In this document: one piece after another, positions 24,201 to 32,648 of the stretch
How the letters are laid out: each line of letters opens with the position of its first letter
Numbering within the stretch: the stretch's first letter is position 1
From: CAZSDU01 sp964429135
Lineage (GTDB): Bacteria; Bacteroidota; Bacteroidia; Bacteroidales; FEN-979
Direction of reading: 5' to 3'
Assembly (NCBI GenBank): GCA_964429135.1
Contig: CAYSAU010000003.1
Span: 1 to 64,000 of the forward strand
Length of the DNA stretch: 64,000 nucleotides
The notes under the pieces: generated by a model
Told to the model about the DNA's origin: nothing
Seen by the model: only the letters and a program-made list of their open reading frames with translations
Database searches by the model: none
Program-made: the position numbers and the translations under genes

Positions 24201-26871
24201 AGATGATAAGATCCTGATGGAAACAGCCACAGAGTTTCTCAGAGAAGAAGGTTTTGAAGTCTATAATGCCCCAGAAGGAACCGAAGGAATTAAGATGGCG
24301 AGTACCTTGCTGCCGGATGTCATTCTCTGCGACATCTATATGCCGGGAATAGACGGGTACCAGGTATTTTTAAAACTTCAGTCGGATTACGAAACTTGCC
24401 GTATTCCATTTATTTTTATGACAGCCAAAGCAGAAAAAGAGGACATCCGTTATGGTATGCTGCTCGGAGCGGATGATTATATCACCAAACCCCTCGATTT
24501 TCTTGAACTGAAGAAGAGCATTCAAACCCGGATAGAAAAATTCGAAAAAACCATCAAAAAAAGCGAAGCCAAATACCACGCTTTGTTTCAACTGGCCAGC
24601 GATGCAATTTTAATCATCAAGCCCGGAACCGCGGAAATCAGAAATGCCAATTTCGCCGGTCTTGAATTATTGGGTTATTCACGCGAAGAAATAAGCAGTT
24701 TGACATATGATAAGATTGCCTCTGACGAACTTTTCGATATTATCTCAAAAAATATAAAAAGAAATGACAGCATCATGATGCAGCAAACATCATGGATGAA
24801 CAAGGATGGTTTACCTATTCCGGTTCAGGTCAATGCTACCCGAGTCACCGTCGGGGAAGAGGAGTTCTTTTTGTTGATAGCCAGAAATATTACGGATATC
24901 ATCAACAAAGAGAAAGCATTACAAGCCAGTGAAGAAAGGTACCGTTCCCTGGTTGAAAATACCGGGGAAGGACTTGGGGTTGTGGATGAAAATGAAAACT
25001 TTACTTATATCAATCCTGCCGCTTGTGAAATTTTCGGTCTGCCTGAAAAGGACATGGTTGGTGCAAATCTCAATATGTTCCTGGACGACGACACTTTTCA
25101 AAAGATCAGGCATCAGACGCAAATCAGGAAACAAGGGGAGAAGGGAATGTACGAGATCGAAGTACATCGACCGGATGGCAGTAGCAGGTGGATACTTATC
25201 ACGGCTACCCCACAAATGGATGTGAAGGGGAATTTTATCGGTACTTCGGGTATTTTTCGCGACATCACGCTGAGAAAAATGGCGGAAAAAAAACTTGAGG
25301 AAAGTGAAAAAAGACTGAGTGCAATTGTAGAGCTTACCAGCGATTGGATTTGGGAAATTGATGCATCATGGCAATATACCTATGTCAGTCCGAAAGTCAC
25401 CTATAACCTTGGTTACCGCCCCGAAGAGATGATCGGAAAAACACCCTTCGATTTTATGCTCCCTGAAGATATTCCTGCCACAAAAGAATATCTGCGTTCT
25501 TTCGTTCATAAGCTTCAGCCGCTCAATGCCATCGAAAACAGGGCCCGACATAAAGACGGCCGGGTAATTTACCTGGAAACATCCGGCATTCCCATTCTTG
25601 ATGAAAAAGAACAGTATCAGGGTTACAGGGGAGCCGATCGCGATATTACCCTGCGCAAACTGTATGAAAAAGAACTGATCGTTTCAAAGGAAAAAGCAGA
25701 AGAATCGGATCGGTTAAAATCATCCATCCTGGCAAACATGAGCCATGAACTCAGAACTCCCCTGAATGGCATACTGGGGTTCGCGGAGATCATGAAAGAA
25801 GAATTAAAAGATACAGAATATGAAGCCATGGCTGAAAACATCCATGGGTCAGGAAAACGCCTCATGGCAACCCTGAATTCCATCATCACCCTCTCTCAGC
25901 TCGAAGCCGGAAAAGTGACCCTTTCCATGAAAGAAGTAACGCTTGGAGAAACCATTAATTCCGTAATAAATTCCATGGAACCTCTGGCCTTGGATAAAAA
26001 GATCAAAATACAATACTCCGGTCCTTGTCCTGACAAAATTATTACCGATGATCATCTGCTGAAGCAACTGATGAGACAAATCATCGACAATGCCATTAAA
26101 TTTACCGATTACGGAGGAATCACCGTGGAGTACGCCAACATTCATGAATCTGGAGAAAACTGGGCGGTCATAAAAATTTCGGATACCGGTATCGGGATAG
26201 AAAAAAATTATTTCGACCTCATTTTTCAGGAATTTCGTCAGGTCAGCGAGGGATTCGGCCGGCGTTATCAAGGTAGCGGCATCGGCCTTACCATCTGTAA
26301 AAAAGTCATTGATTTGCTCGGAGGAAAAATTACCCTTGAAAGCACACCTGGAAAAGGATCCTCATTTTATATTTGGTTGCCTGTTAAGAGAAGTGAAGAT
26401 GCTCAACCTAGCAATTCTGAACAAAAAAACTTAAAACCTCTTACCTTACCAAAAAGAAAAATAATAAAAGAGAACTTGCCACTAATCCTCCTTGTGGAAG
26501 ACAATCTTGTCAACAGAGATCTTATGGAGTACTTTCTGAAAAAAAGTTACATGGTTGATCATGCCATGGATGGGGAATCCGCATTAAAGATGGTGAAAAG
26601 CAAACATTATCTGGCCCTGCTGATGGATATCAACCTAGGTTTTGGAATGACCGGCATTGAGGCTACACGGGAAATCAGAAAAATTCCAGGATATGAAAAG
26701 ACTCCCATCATTGCCGTGACCGGGTATGCCATGGAAGAAGACCGCGAAAAACTGCTCGCATCCGGCTGTACACATTATCTTTCCAAACCCTTTGACCAGG
26801 CGGATCTCCTGGATTTAATGGCCAATGCCCTGAAAGGAAGTACCGGGAGAGGTGATTTAACAGATTTTTAA
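24172..26871 (+). CDS. Cytoplasmic hybrid histidine kinase, REC-PAS-PAS-PAS-HisKA-HATPase-REC
   Basis: 899 residues with no membrane segment. An N-terminal receiver (3-120) has D11-D12, phospho-acceptor D54 (ILCDIYMP), T84 and K106. Three PAS domains follow at about 130-250, 257-375 and 380-505. The HisKA motif is MSHELRTPLNGILGF near residue 525, and the HATPase has NAIKFTDYG, DTGIGI and GSGIGLTICKK. A C-terminal receiver (about 780-895) has LLVEDNLVNRDL, DINLGFGMTG and a YLSKPF Lys. It probably receives phosphate from the adjoining membrane kinase and also signals itself. An ATG at 24178 is an equally good start. Confidence 0.93.
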   Translation: MNMKKILIIEDDKILMETATEFLREEGFEVYNAPEGTEGIKMASTLLPDVILCDIYMPGIDGYQVFLKLQSDYETCRIPFIFMTAKAEKEDIRYGMLLGADDYITKPLDFLELKKSIQTRIEKFEKTIKKSEAKYHALFQLASDAILIIKPGTAEIRNANFAGLELLGYSREEISSLTYDKIASDELFDIISKNIKRNDSIMMQQTSWMNKDGLPIPVQVNATRVTVGEEEFFLLIARNITDIINKEKALQASEERYRSLVENTGEGLGVVDENENFTYINPAACEIFGLPEKDMVGANLNMFLDDDTFQKIRHQTQIRKQGEKGMYEIEVHRPDGSSRWILITATPQMDVKGNFIGTSGIFRDITLRKMAEKKLEESEKRLSAIVELTSDWIWEIDASWQYTYVSPKVTYNLGYRPEEMIGKTPFDFMLPEDIPATKEYLRSFVHKLQPLNAIENRARHKDGRVIYLETSGIPILDEKEQYQGYRGADRDITLRKLYEKELIVSKEKAEESDRLKSSILANMSHELRTPLNGILGFAEIMKEELKDTEYEAMAENIHGSGKRLMATLNSIITLSQLEAGKVTLSMKEVTLGETINSVINSMEPLALDKKIKIQYSGPCPDKIITDDHLLKQLMRQIIDNAIKFTDYGGITVEYANIHESGENWAVIKISDTGIGIEKNYFDLIFQEFRQVSEGFGRRYQGSGIGLTICKKVIDLLGGKITLESTPGKGSSFYIWLPVKRSEDAQPSNSEQKNLKPLTLPKRKIIKENLPLILLVEDNLVNRDLMEYFLKKSYMVDHAMDGESALKMVKSKHYLALLMDINLGFGMTGIEATREIRKIPGYEKTPIIAVTGYAMEEDREKLLASGCTHYLSKPFDQADLLDLMANALKGSTGRGDLTDF

Positions 26872-26902
26872 CAAACTTTTTCATTACCTGAACAAGAAAT
26901 CT

Positions 26903-26910
26903 TACCTTTG
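26903..26910 (+). promoter_or_regulatory. -7 promoter box (TACCTTTG) for the Cys-rich small protein
   Basis: Exact TAnnTTTG, 33 bp upstream of the ATG at 26944, so this gene can be expressed independently of the kinases. Confidence 0.65.
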
Positions 26911-26943
26911 TTGCGTTATAAACAAAACTTAAAACCTAAATCC

Positions 26944-27189
26944 ATGAAAAAGATAGCACTGATATTTTCAAGTATCATTTTATTGGCTGGCCTGACTTTT
27001 GCCCAAACACCGCAAACCCAGGATAAATCGACAAAGCCTGTTACAAAAACCGAATGTAAGGGTAAAGAAACAAAAGCCGGATGCGATAAAAAAGACATGA
27101 AGCATTGTTCACATTCGAAAGATGCCAAAGGCTGTTGTGCAAAAACAGTTAAAAAAGATAATGCTGCCGTGGCTCCTGAAAAAAAATAA
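26944..27189 (+). CDS. Small secreted Cys/Lys-rich protein
   Basis: 81 residues from the ATG at 26944. A signal peptide (MKKIALIFSSIILLAGLTFA) leaves a mature chain of about 60 residues with Lys at nearly every third position, five Cys and two His: ECKGKETKAGC, KHCSHSK and KGCCAKT. The spacing suggests metal binding or disulfides, but no known family is recognised. It has its own promoter box and a strong terminator, so it is a complete transcription unit directly after a two-kinase system. Confidence 0.75.
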   Translation: MKKIALIFSSIILLAGLTFAQTPQTQDKSTKPVTKTECKGKETKAGCDKKDMKHCSHSKDAKGCCAKTVKKDNAAVAPEKK

Positions 27190-27206
27190 GGATTTTTTTT
27201 TGAATG

Positions 27207-27235
27207 AAAGGCAACCTCAGGGTTGCCTTTTTTTT
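27207..27235 (+). terminator. Rho-independent terminator after the Cys-rich gene
   Basis: The stem GGCAACC/GGTTGCC (27210-27216 and 27221-27227) with a TCAG loop is followed by eight T. The convergent tonB gene ends just beyond it at 27242. Confidence 0.9.
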
Positions 27236-27241
27236 ATCCCC

Positions 27242-28030
27242 TTATCTGGATAATTTCCCAGGCAAACGAAAAACCACAGGCATTTTAACCATTACCCTCA
27301 CCGGTTTCCCGCTACGTTTTCCCGGATCCCAGCGGGGCATGCTCCGGGCAACACGCAGGGCTTCCTCATCGCAACCTCCTCCGATTCCCTTAGCAATCTC
27401 TATATTGGACATGTTTCCATCCGCCTCAATGATGAAGATAACAATGACCACTCCCTGTATCATCTTTTTTTGGGCAGCTTCCGGATAGTGGATATTCTTT
27501 CTTAAAAAATACAAGCGGGCTTCATCTCCACCGGGAAAGCGTGGATAGACATCGATTACGGTAGCCAAACCGGTATCATCCCCGGTTCCCGGACCGAATC
27601 CGCTGCTTCCTGGACCTGTCGGCAAGGTATCACTCTTGGCAACTTCGTCCAGGGGAACATCCGGAGAATTCTTCTGTTCTATGGGTATTTGTTTTTCCGG
27701 AGAAAGTGAATCGCTTACCACCGGGGCCAGGGTGACTTCCCTGACAGGTACTGAAAGCGCCTGGGCCAGCCGGTTAAGATCTTCATCAGGAAGATTCATC
27801 ATGTTAAAATAAGGCACCTCATAGATCAGATCATTGTCCTGAAGCGGGATGGGATCAAAGTAATAAACCGCAAGGGGGGTCAGGAAAACAACGGTAGCGA
27901 ACAGAACTGATATAAATAAAGCCAAACAAAGATTTCGGGGATATTTTTTTCTCAGAAAATAAGCCCCATAGGATTTATTTCTTCCATTGAAAGCCAGATC
28001 ATTGAGACTAGGAACATGCTCCCTTTTCAT
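27242..28030 (-). CDS. tonB: TonB-family energy-transducing protein
   Basis: 262 residues. A cytoplasmic head with the Bacteroidota motif FNGRNKSYGAYFLRKKY precedes one membrane helix (about 33-57), then a Pro/Asp-rich periplasmic linker (about 75-165) and a C-terminal TonB domain (about 166-262: VYPRFPGGDEARLYFLRKN, IHYPEAAQKKM, GVVIVIFIIEADG, WDPGKRSGKPV). It passes proton-motive energy to outer-membrane receptors such as the one encoded at 40945-43824. No ExbB/ExbD genes are nearby. Its ATG overlaps the stop of the S4-domain gene by four bases. Confidence 0.92.
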   Translation of the reverse strand: MKREHVPSLNDLAFNGRNKSYGAYFLRKKYPRNLCLALFISVLFATVVFLTPLAVYYFDPIPLQDNDLIYEVPYFNMMNLPDEDLNRLAQALSVPVREVTLAPVVSDSLSPEKQIPIEQKNSPDVPLDEVAKSDTLPTGPGSSGFGPGTGDDTGLATVIDVYPRFPGGDEARLYFLRKNIHYPEAAQKKMIQGVVIVIFIIEADGNMSNIEIAKGIGGGCDEEALRVARSMPRWDPGKRSGKPVRVMVKMPVVFRLPGKLSR

Positions 28031-28413
28031 GGTTCCAGGTAGTTTTTCAGGTTTTCTATTTCCCTTCTCAGCTTTTTTGTGGGCCTTCCCTGACCACGCG
28101 GACGGTATTCGAAATTCATTTGTTTCATCATTTTGAATTTTTCGAATTCCTCAACAGGAGTAAGGTCGATCATAAATTCAGGAAGCAGTTTCGCCGACAC
28201 CCTGCTCCCGGTGAGGGCTAATACTTTCAGAATCCGGTTCACAGGAGGAAGAAATACAGAAATTTCTTCTCCGGGTTTCACTTCCCTTGAAGCCTTTACC
28301 GCATTCCCAAGAATTTTCACTTTTCCTGACTTACAAGCTTCTGTAGCCTGGGTACGTGTTTTATATACCCTAATCGCCCATAACCATTTATCGATCCTGA
28401 CTCTTTGTTGCAT
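28027..28413 (-). CDS. S4-domain RNA-binding protein (Hsp15/HslR family)
   Basis: 128 residues. The S4 fold is at 1-60: RIDKWLWAIRVYKTRTQATE, then CKSGKVKILGNAVKASREVK and PGEEISV. A basic C-terminal tail (RPRGQGRPTKKLRREIENLK) resembles Hsp15, which binds stalled 50S subunits carrying a nascent chain. It starts 2 bp after the der stop and overlaps tonB by four bases, so der, this gene and tonB are probably one transcript. Confidence 0.9.
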   Translation of the reverse strand: MQQRVRIDKWLWAIRVYKTRTQATEACKSGKVKILGNAVKASREVKPGEEISVFLPPVNRILKVLALTGSRVSAKLLPEFMIDLTPVEEFEKFKMMKQMNFEYRPRGQGRPTKKLRREIENLKNYLEP

Positions 28414-28415
28414 GT

Positions 28416-29735
28416 TTATTTCTGGCGGAAATAAATTTCCATAGGTGCCCCGCTAAAGTTAAATTTTTCTCTCAGTTTGTTTTCCAGAAAACGCTTATAT
28501 GGGTCTTTTACGTATTGAGGATGGTTACAAAAAAACACAAAGCAGGGAAAAACGGTTTGCAGCTGGGTGATGTATTTAATCTTAATATATTTCCCCCTGC
28601 TTGATGGCGGAGGGGTTGCTTCGATTACGGGAAGTATCATTTCATTAAGCTCAGAAGTGGGAATACGCCTTGACCTGTTTTTGTATACTTCAATGGCCAT
28701 CTCCATCGCTTTAAAAATTCTTTGTTTGTTCAAGACCGAGACAAAAAGAATCGGAACATCCCTGAAGGGAGCGATCTGGGAAATGATTTCCTCCTCAAAT
28801 TCCTTATGGGTGTTAGTTTGTTTTTCGATCAAATCCCACTTATTGACAAGGATGACCACTCCTTTATGATTTTTCTCAACCAGAGAGAAAATATTCAGAT
28901 CCTGTGATTCAAATCCCCTTTCGGCATCCACCATCAGCACACATACGTCACTTGATTCTATGGCACGGATGGCACGCATCACTGAATAAAATTCAATATC
29001 TTCTTTCACTTTGGCTTTTTTCCTGATCCCAGCGGTATCCACCAGGATAAAATCCATGCCGAAGTACTGATAATGAGAATTTATGGAATCGCGTGTTGTC
29101 CCCGGGATTTCCGTGACTATGGTCCGATCTTTCCCCAGCAGTACATTAACCAGGGAAGACTTTCCCGCATTCGGTCTTCCAATGATGGCAATCCTTGGTA
29201 AATCATTCAGGATTACCGGCTCAGTTTCTGAAATTTCCACAGGGGAAAAGTCTATCACCAAGGCATCCAGCAACTCTCCCGTTCCGCTTCCGGTCATGGC
29301 TGAAATTCCATATATTTCACCCAATCCCAGGCGGTGAAATTCATGAATGTCTTCCGTTTGCTTATTACTGTCAAGTTTATTGGCTACCAAAAAAACCTTT
29401 TTTTTCGATCTCCTCAGCAATTTCGCCACATCTTCATCCATGGTCGTTATGCCTTCCCGGATATCCACCAGAAAAAGGATCACATCGGATTCTTCAATGG
29501 CCAGGTTGACCTGTTTTTTGATCTCCGTTTCAAAAATATCCCCTGAATTATCTACATATCCGCCGGTATCAATAACCGAAAATTCTTTCCCGTTCCAATC
29601 GGATTTTCCGTAATGCCGGTCACGGGTAACTCCGCTTTCCGGATCGACAATGGCATCACGTTTGCCGCAAAGGCGGTTGAATAATGTTGATTTTCCGACA
29701 TTCGGCCGGCCAACAATGGCTACGATATATGACAT
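28416..29735 (-). CDS. der: Ribosome-assembly GTPase Der (EngA)
   Basis: 439 residues with two tandem GTPase domains and a KH-like C-terminus. G1 motifs are GRPNVGKSTLFN and GRPNAGKSSLVN, G3 DTGGYVD and DTAGIRKK, G4 NKLD and NKWD. The KH-like part (about 350-439) includes YIKIKYITQLQTVFPCFVFF and ends KFNFSGAPMEIYFRQK. Der acts in 50S subunit maturation. It is encoded 49 bp downstream of era, in the same direction. Confidence 0.97.
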   Translation of the reverse strand: MSYIVAIVGRPNVGKSTLFNRLCGKRDAIVDPESGVTRDRHYGKSDWNGKEFSVIDTGGYVDNSGDIFETEIKKQVNLAIEESDVILFLVDIREGITTMDEDVAKLLRRSKKKVFLVANKLDSNKQTEDIHEFHRLGLGEIYGISAMTGSGTGELLDALVIDFSPVEISETEPVILNDLPRIAIIGRPNAGKSSLVNVLLGKDRTIVTEIPGTTRDSINSHYQYFGMDFILVDTAGIRKKAKVKEDIEFYSVMRAIRAIESSDVCVLMVDAERGFESQDLNIFSLVEKNHKGVVILVNKWDLIEKQTNTHKEFEEEIISQIAPFRDVPILFVSVLNKQRIFKAMEMAIEVYKNRSRRIPTSELNEMILPVIEATPPPSSRGKYIKIKYITQLQTVFPCFVFFCNHPQYVKDPYKRFLENKLREKFNFSGAPMEIYFRQK

Positions 29736-29784
29736 GATGATAATTTGAAAATTTAAAGGTCTGAAGATTTGAAAATGTACTTTG

Positions 29785-30669
29785 TTACTTATCTATTGAA
29801 TATCCGAACCTTTTTAGCGCACGTAAGTCCTCTCTCCAATCCTTGGCCACTTTGATATGAAGCTCCAGGAAAACATGTTTCGCCAGAAATATTTCAATGT
29901 CTTTGCGGGCATCCATACCCAGTTTCTTGATGGCAGAACCCTGATGTCCGAGTAAAATGCCTTTCTGTGATTCCCTGGCCACATAAATGGTTGCCGCGAT
30001 ACGCGTCAGTGAAGGTTCTTCCTTGAATTCAGTGATGGCAATTTCCGTGCAATAAGGAACTTCCTGAGAGAAATTCAAAAGAATTTTTTCGCGGATGATC
30101 TCACTGATAAAAAAACGCTCAGAGCGATCCGTCAGCTCATCTTTGGAAAAATAAGCGGGTGACTCAGGCAAGTGAAACAATATGGCTTTCATTACCTGAT
30201 CAATATTCATTCCATGCAGGGCTGAAACCGGGAAGACTTCCGATTGTGGAAGCAGGGTTTTCCATTTTATCACTTCTGATTCCAGGATCTCCATATTGCC
30301 CAGGTCAACTTTATTAATGACCACGAGCACTGGTTTTTGAATTTCTTTGATTTTTTTCAGGATCTCTTCATGCTCAAAGTTCTGTTTGATTTCAGTAACC
30401 AGCAAAATAATGTCCGCGTCATCCAGGGAAGAAAACACTGCCGACATCATAGCCTGGTGAAGTTTATAATGGGGTTTGATGATTCCCGGAGTGTCAGAAT
30501 AGATCACCTGGAAATCTTCTCCATTGACAATCCCCATGATGCGGTGGCGGGTAGTCTGGGCTTTATGGGTAATGATCGAAAGTTTTTCTCCCACCAGGGC
30601 ATTCATCATGGTTGATTTTCCCACATTGGGATAACCGATTATTGCGACAAAACCTGATTTATGTGACAT
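29785..30669 (-). CDS. era: Ribosome-maturation GTPase Era
   Basis: 294 residues. The N-terminal GTPase has GYPNVGKSTMMNALVG, the switch region KAQTTRHRIMGI, SDTPGI and NKVD. The C-terminal KH domain has AATIYVARESQKGILLGHQG, SAIKKLG and LHIKVAKDWREDLRALKRFG. Era binds the 3' end of 16S rRNA and helps 30S assembly. The ending GYSIDK is typical for Bacteroidota. Confidence 0.97.
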   Translation of the reverse strand: MSHKSGFVAIIGYPNVGKSTMMNALVGEKLSIITHKAQTTRHRIMGIVNGEDFQVIYSDTPGIIKPHYKLHQAMMSAVFSSLDDADIILLVTEIKQNFEHEEILKKIKEIQKPVLVVINKVDLGNMEILESEVIKWKTLLPQSEVFPVSALHGMNIDQVMKAILFHLPESPAYFSKDELTDRSERFFISEIIREKILLNFSQEVPYCTEIAITEFKEEPSLTRIAATIYVARESQKGILLGHQGSAIKKLGMDARKDIEIFLAKHVFLELHIKVAKDWREDLRALKRFGYSIDK

Positions 30670-30732
30670 GATGTTGTATTAAGCTATAAACGAACAGATG
30701 GGAAGCGTTCTGAAAACAAAGCTGTTCCGCGG

Positions 30733-30740
30733 CAAAGGTA
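30733..30740 (-). promoter_or_regulatory. -7 promoter box (TACCTTTG) upstream of era
   Basis: Exact TAnnTTTG on the minus strand, 63 bp upstream of the era ATG. It is the only recognised box ahead of the era-der-S4-tonB run. Confidence 0.55.
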
Positions 30741-30804
30741 GGTAAAAAAAACGGGTTGTCAGCAGAGCACCATTAAGCCTATGAGATGAATGAATTTCAG
30801 AAAA

Positions 30805-31218
30805 CTACTCCGGGTGTTTTGTCCGGATCAGGTAAATATGAAGGCTTACCGCCAGGGTGATCCCACTGACAAAAATTTTCAGCCAGAGATAAGGAATAAA
30901 GAAGATTAGTGAGACAAGAGTGGAGGCCCACAGAAACCCCATGGAAAGAATTTTCACCCTGAGCGGAATACCTTTCCCGGCTTTGTAATCCCTTAAATAA
31001 TGCCCAAAATAAGGATTGTTCATGATCATGTTATAGAAGCGAGCAGAGCTACGGTAGAAACAAGCTGCTGCTGCGACAAGGAAAGGAGTTGTCGGCAGCA
31101 AAGGAAGGATGGCTCCAAGAATTGCCAGGAAGGTAAAAAAGAAACCACATGCGATTAAAACATTCCGGATTATTTTGTTTTTAGCCACTCTCGGGGCTTT
31201 GTCGTCTTGCTGTTTCAA
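30805..31218 (-). CDS. DUF454 (YbaN-like) inner-membrane protein
   Basis: 137 residues from a TTG at 31218. The DUF454 core is clear: IACGFFFTFLAILGAILPLL followed by PTTPFLVAAAACFYRSS, FYNMIMNNPYFGHYLRDYK and two further membrane segments. Its function is unknown in the family. An open frame continues upstream to 31341, across the tRNA gene. However, a minus-strand promoter box at 31286-31293 would start RNA near 31282, so the ATG at 31296 is excluded. A GTG at 31188 is the other plausible start and matches the family's short N-terminus better still. Confidence 0.75.
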   Translation of the reverse strand: MKQQDDKAPRVAKNKIIRNVLIACGFFFTFLAILGAILPLLPTTPFLVAAAACFYRSSARFYNMIMNNPYFGHYLRDYKAGKGIPLRVKILSMGFLWASTLVSLIFFIPYLWLKIFVSGITLAVSLHIYLIRTKHPE

Positions 31219-31285
31219 GAAAAATTCTGTTTGAGTTTGGATAAAAAGAATATAACTGCTATCTTTGCCGTTGGAACGCAGATTA

Positions 31286-31293
31286 CAAAGATA
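31286..31293 (-). promoter_or_regulatory. -7 promoter box (TATCTTTG) for the DUF454 gene
   Basis: Exact TAnnTTTG on the minus strand in the gap between the tRNA gene and the DUF454 gene; it helps choose that gene's start. Confidence 0.5.
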
Positions 31294-31306
31294 CATAAAA
31301 ACATAC

Positions 31307-31378
<72 letters not shown>

Positions 31379-31383
31379 CTCAG

Positions 31384-31409
31384 AAAGTCAGCATTTAGCT
31401 GACTTTTTT
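31384..31409 (+). terminator. Rho-independent terminator after the tRNA
   Basis: The stem AAGTCAGC/GCTGACTT (31385-31392 and 31398-31405) with an ATTTA loop is followed by a T run. It ends 3 bp before the convergent aminotransferase stop. Confidence 0.85.
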
Positions 31410-31411
31410 AT

Positions 31412-32632
31412 TTAGGCAGGGTATACCTCCTTTTTTTGCTTCATCCGCCATGATTCATCCAGCGCTTCACCCAGGTAACGGAACTGATCGATTGAATTGT
31501 ACAGTTGAACGGCAATCCTTATCAACTGTTGAATCGGGATTCCCCAATGCCATACCGGAATTTCAATATGATACTGATGGTAAAGATAATCCTGGAAGAA
31601 AGTCATGCTTTTATAATCTGGCCTGTCATGCAGGTCATTCATTGGAAGCTCAAGGGTTGCCATCGAAGCAATCATGGAGTCGGAACATGGAATGGCAAGC
31701 TGAAGTTTTTCACAAAGAAAGCTACGCGCTTCAATACAGAGTTGATGATTTCGTTGCATCAGTTCATCCCATCCTCCCGGCAGTATTGAACCCAGGTAAT
31801 CAATGGTATCCCCAACACAAAGTGCAGGGGTGGGATCATAGGTTCCCGGCCAGTAGAATCTTTCAGTAAAAGGTTGGGCATTATATCCGGCATGACTGAC
31901 GACAAGGGGAAAAATTTCTTTCTGCTTATCCTTCCTGACATGCAAAATCGCTGAACTTTTAGGGGCACAAAGCCATTTATGACAATTGGCTGTATAATAG
32001 GCTGCCTTGGTCTTTTCCAAATTGAGGGGGATACATCCCAGCGCATGGGCGCCATCGATCATAGTGTCAATTCCCCTGTTTTCCAGTTCTATGACAATTT
32101 TTTCCACCGGCTGTATGATAGCAGTAGCCGAAGTAATATGATCGATCAGGGCAATTCTAGTCTTAGGGGTTACTTTCCCAAGAACAGCTTCTATAATGAT
32201 ATCGGGAGAACTGATCGGGAATTCATAGCAAGCTTCCACGAGACGGGCGCCTGTCTGATCGCATATAAACTCGAGTAAACGCCGGCATGCAGGATAGATA
32301 TGATTGGTGGTAAGCAATTCATCTCCGGGATTGAAACGGAGTGAACGAAATACCGTATTGACTGCTTCCGTAACATTGCCAACAAAGACCAGATCGTCAG
32401 CGGAGGCATTCACAAAACCTGCCACTTTTTGTCTTGACTGATTGAACATGGTTTCCAATTCTCTCATCATAAACCTTACCGGTTGACTTTCGAGCCTCTG
32501 ACGGTAACCTTGTTGTTTTTCCAGAATGGCGACAGGGCAGGCTCCGAAAGAACCATGGTTTAAAAAAATCATCTCCGGATCAACCGACCAGATTTTTGAA
32601 TATTCAGAAGGTAATGGAAAATTCATGGACAT
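31412..32632 (-). CDS. Class V aminotransferase (isopenicillin-N epimerase-like)
   Basis: 406 residues of the PLP fold-type I class V family. Seen: MIFLNHGSFGACPVAILEKQ, the cofactor segment FVGNVTEAVNTVFRSL, the Asp motif TMIDGAHALG and the Schiff-base Lys in ANCHKWLCAPKSSAIL, with the C-terminal arginine region IPIQQLIRIAVQLYNS. Related proteins act as cysteine desulfurase-like, epimerase-like or ergothioneine-type lyases; the reaction here is not determined. It starts 16 bp after the RlmI-type gene on the same strand. Confidence 0.87.
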   Translation of the reverse strand: MSMNFPLPSEYSKIWSVDPEMIFLNHGSFGACPVAILEKQQGYRQRLESQPVRFMMRELETMFNQSRQKVAGFVNASADDLVFVGNVTEAVNTVFRSLRFNPGDELLTTNHIYPACRRLLEFICDQTGARLVEACYEFPISSPDIIIEAVLGKVTPKTRIALIDHITSATAIIQPVEKIVIELENRGIDTMIDGAHALGCIPLNLEKTKAAYYTANCHKWLCAPKSSAILHVRKDKQKEIFPLVVSHAGYNAQPFTERFYWPGTYDPTPALCVGDTIDYLGSILPGGWDELMQRNHQLCIEARSFLCEKLQLAIPCSDSMIASMATLELPMNDLHDRPDYKSMTFFQDYLYHQYHIEIPVWHWGIPIQQLIRIAVQLYNSIDQFRYLGEALDESWRMKQKKEVYPA

Positions 32633-32648
32633 CGTTTTTAAATAGTGA

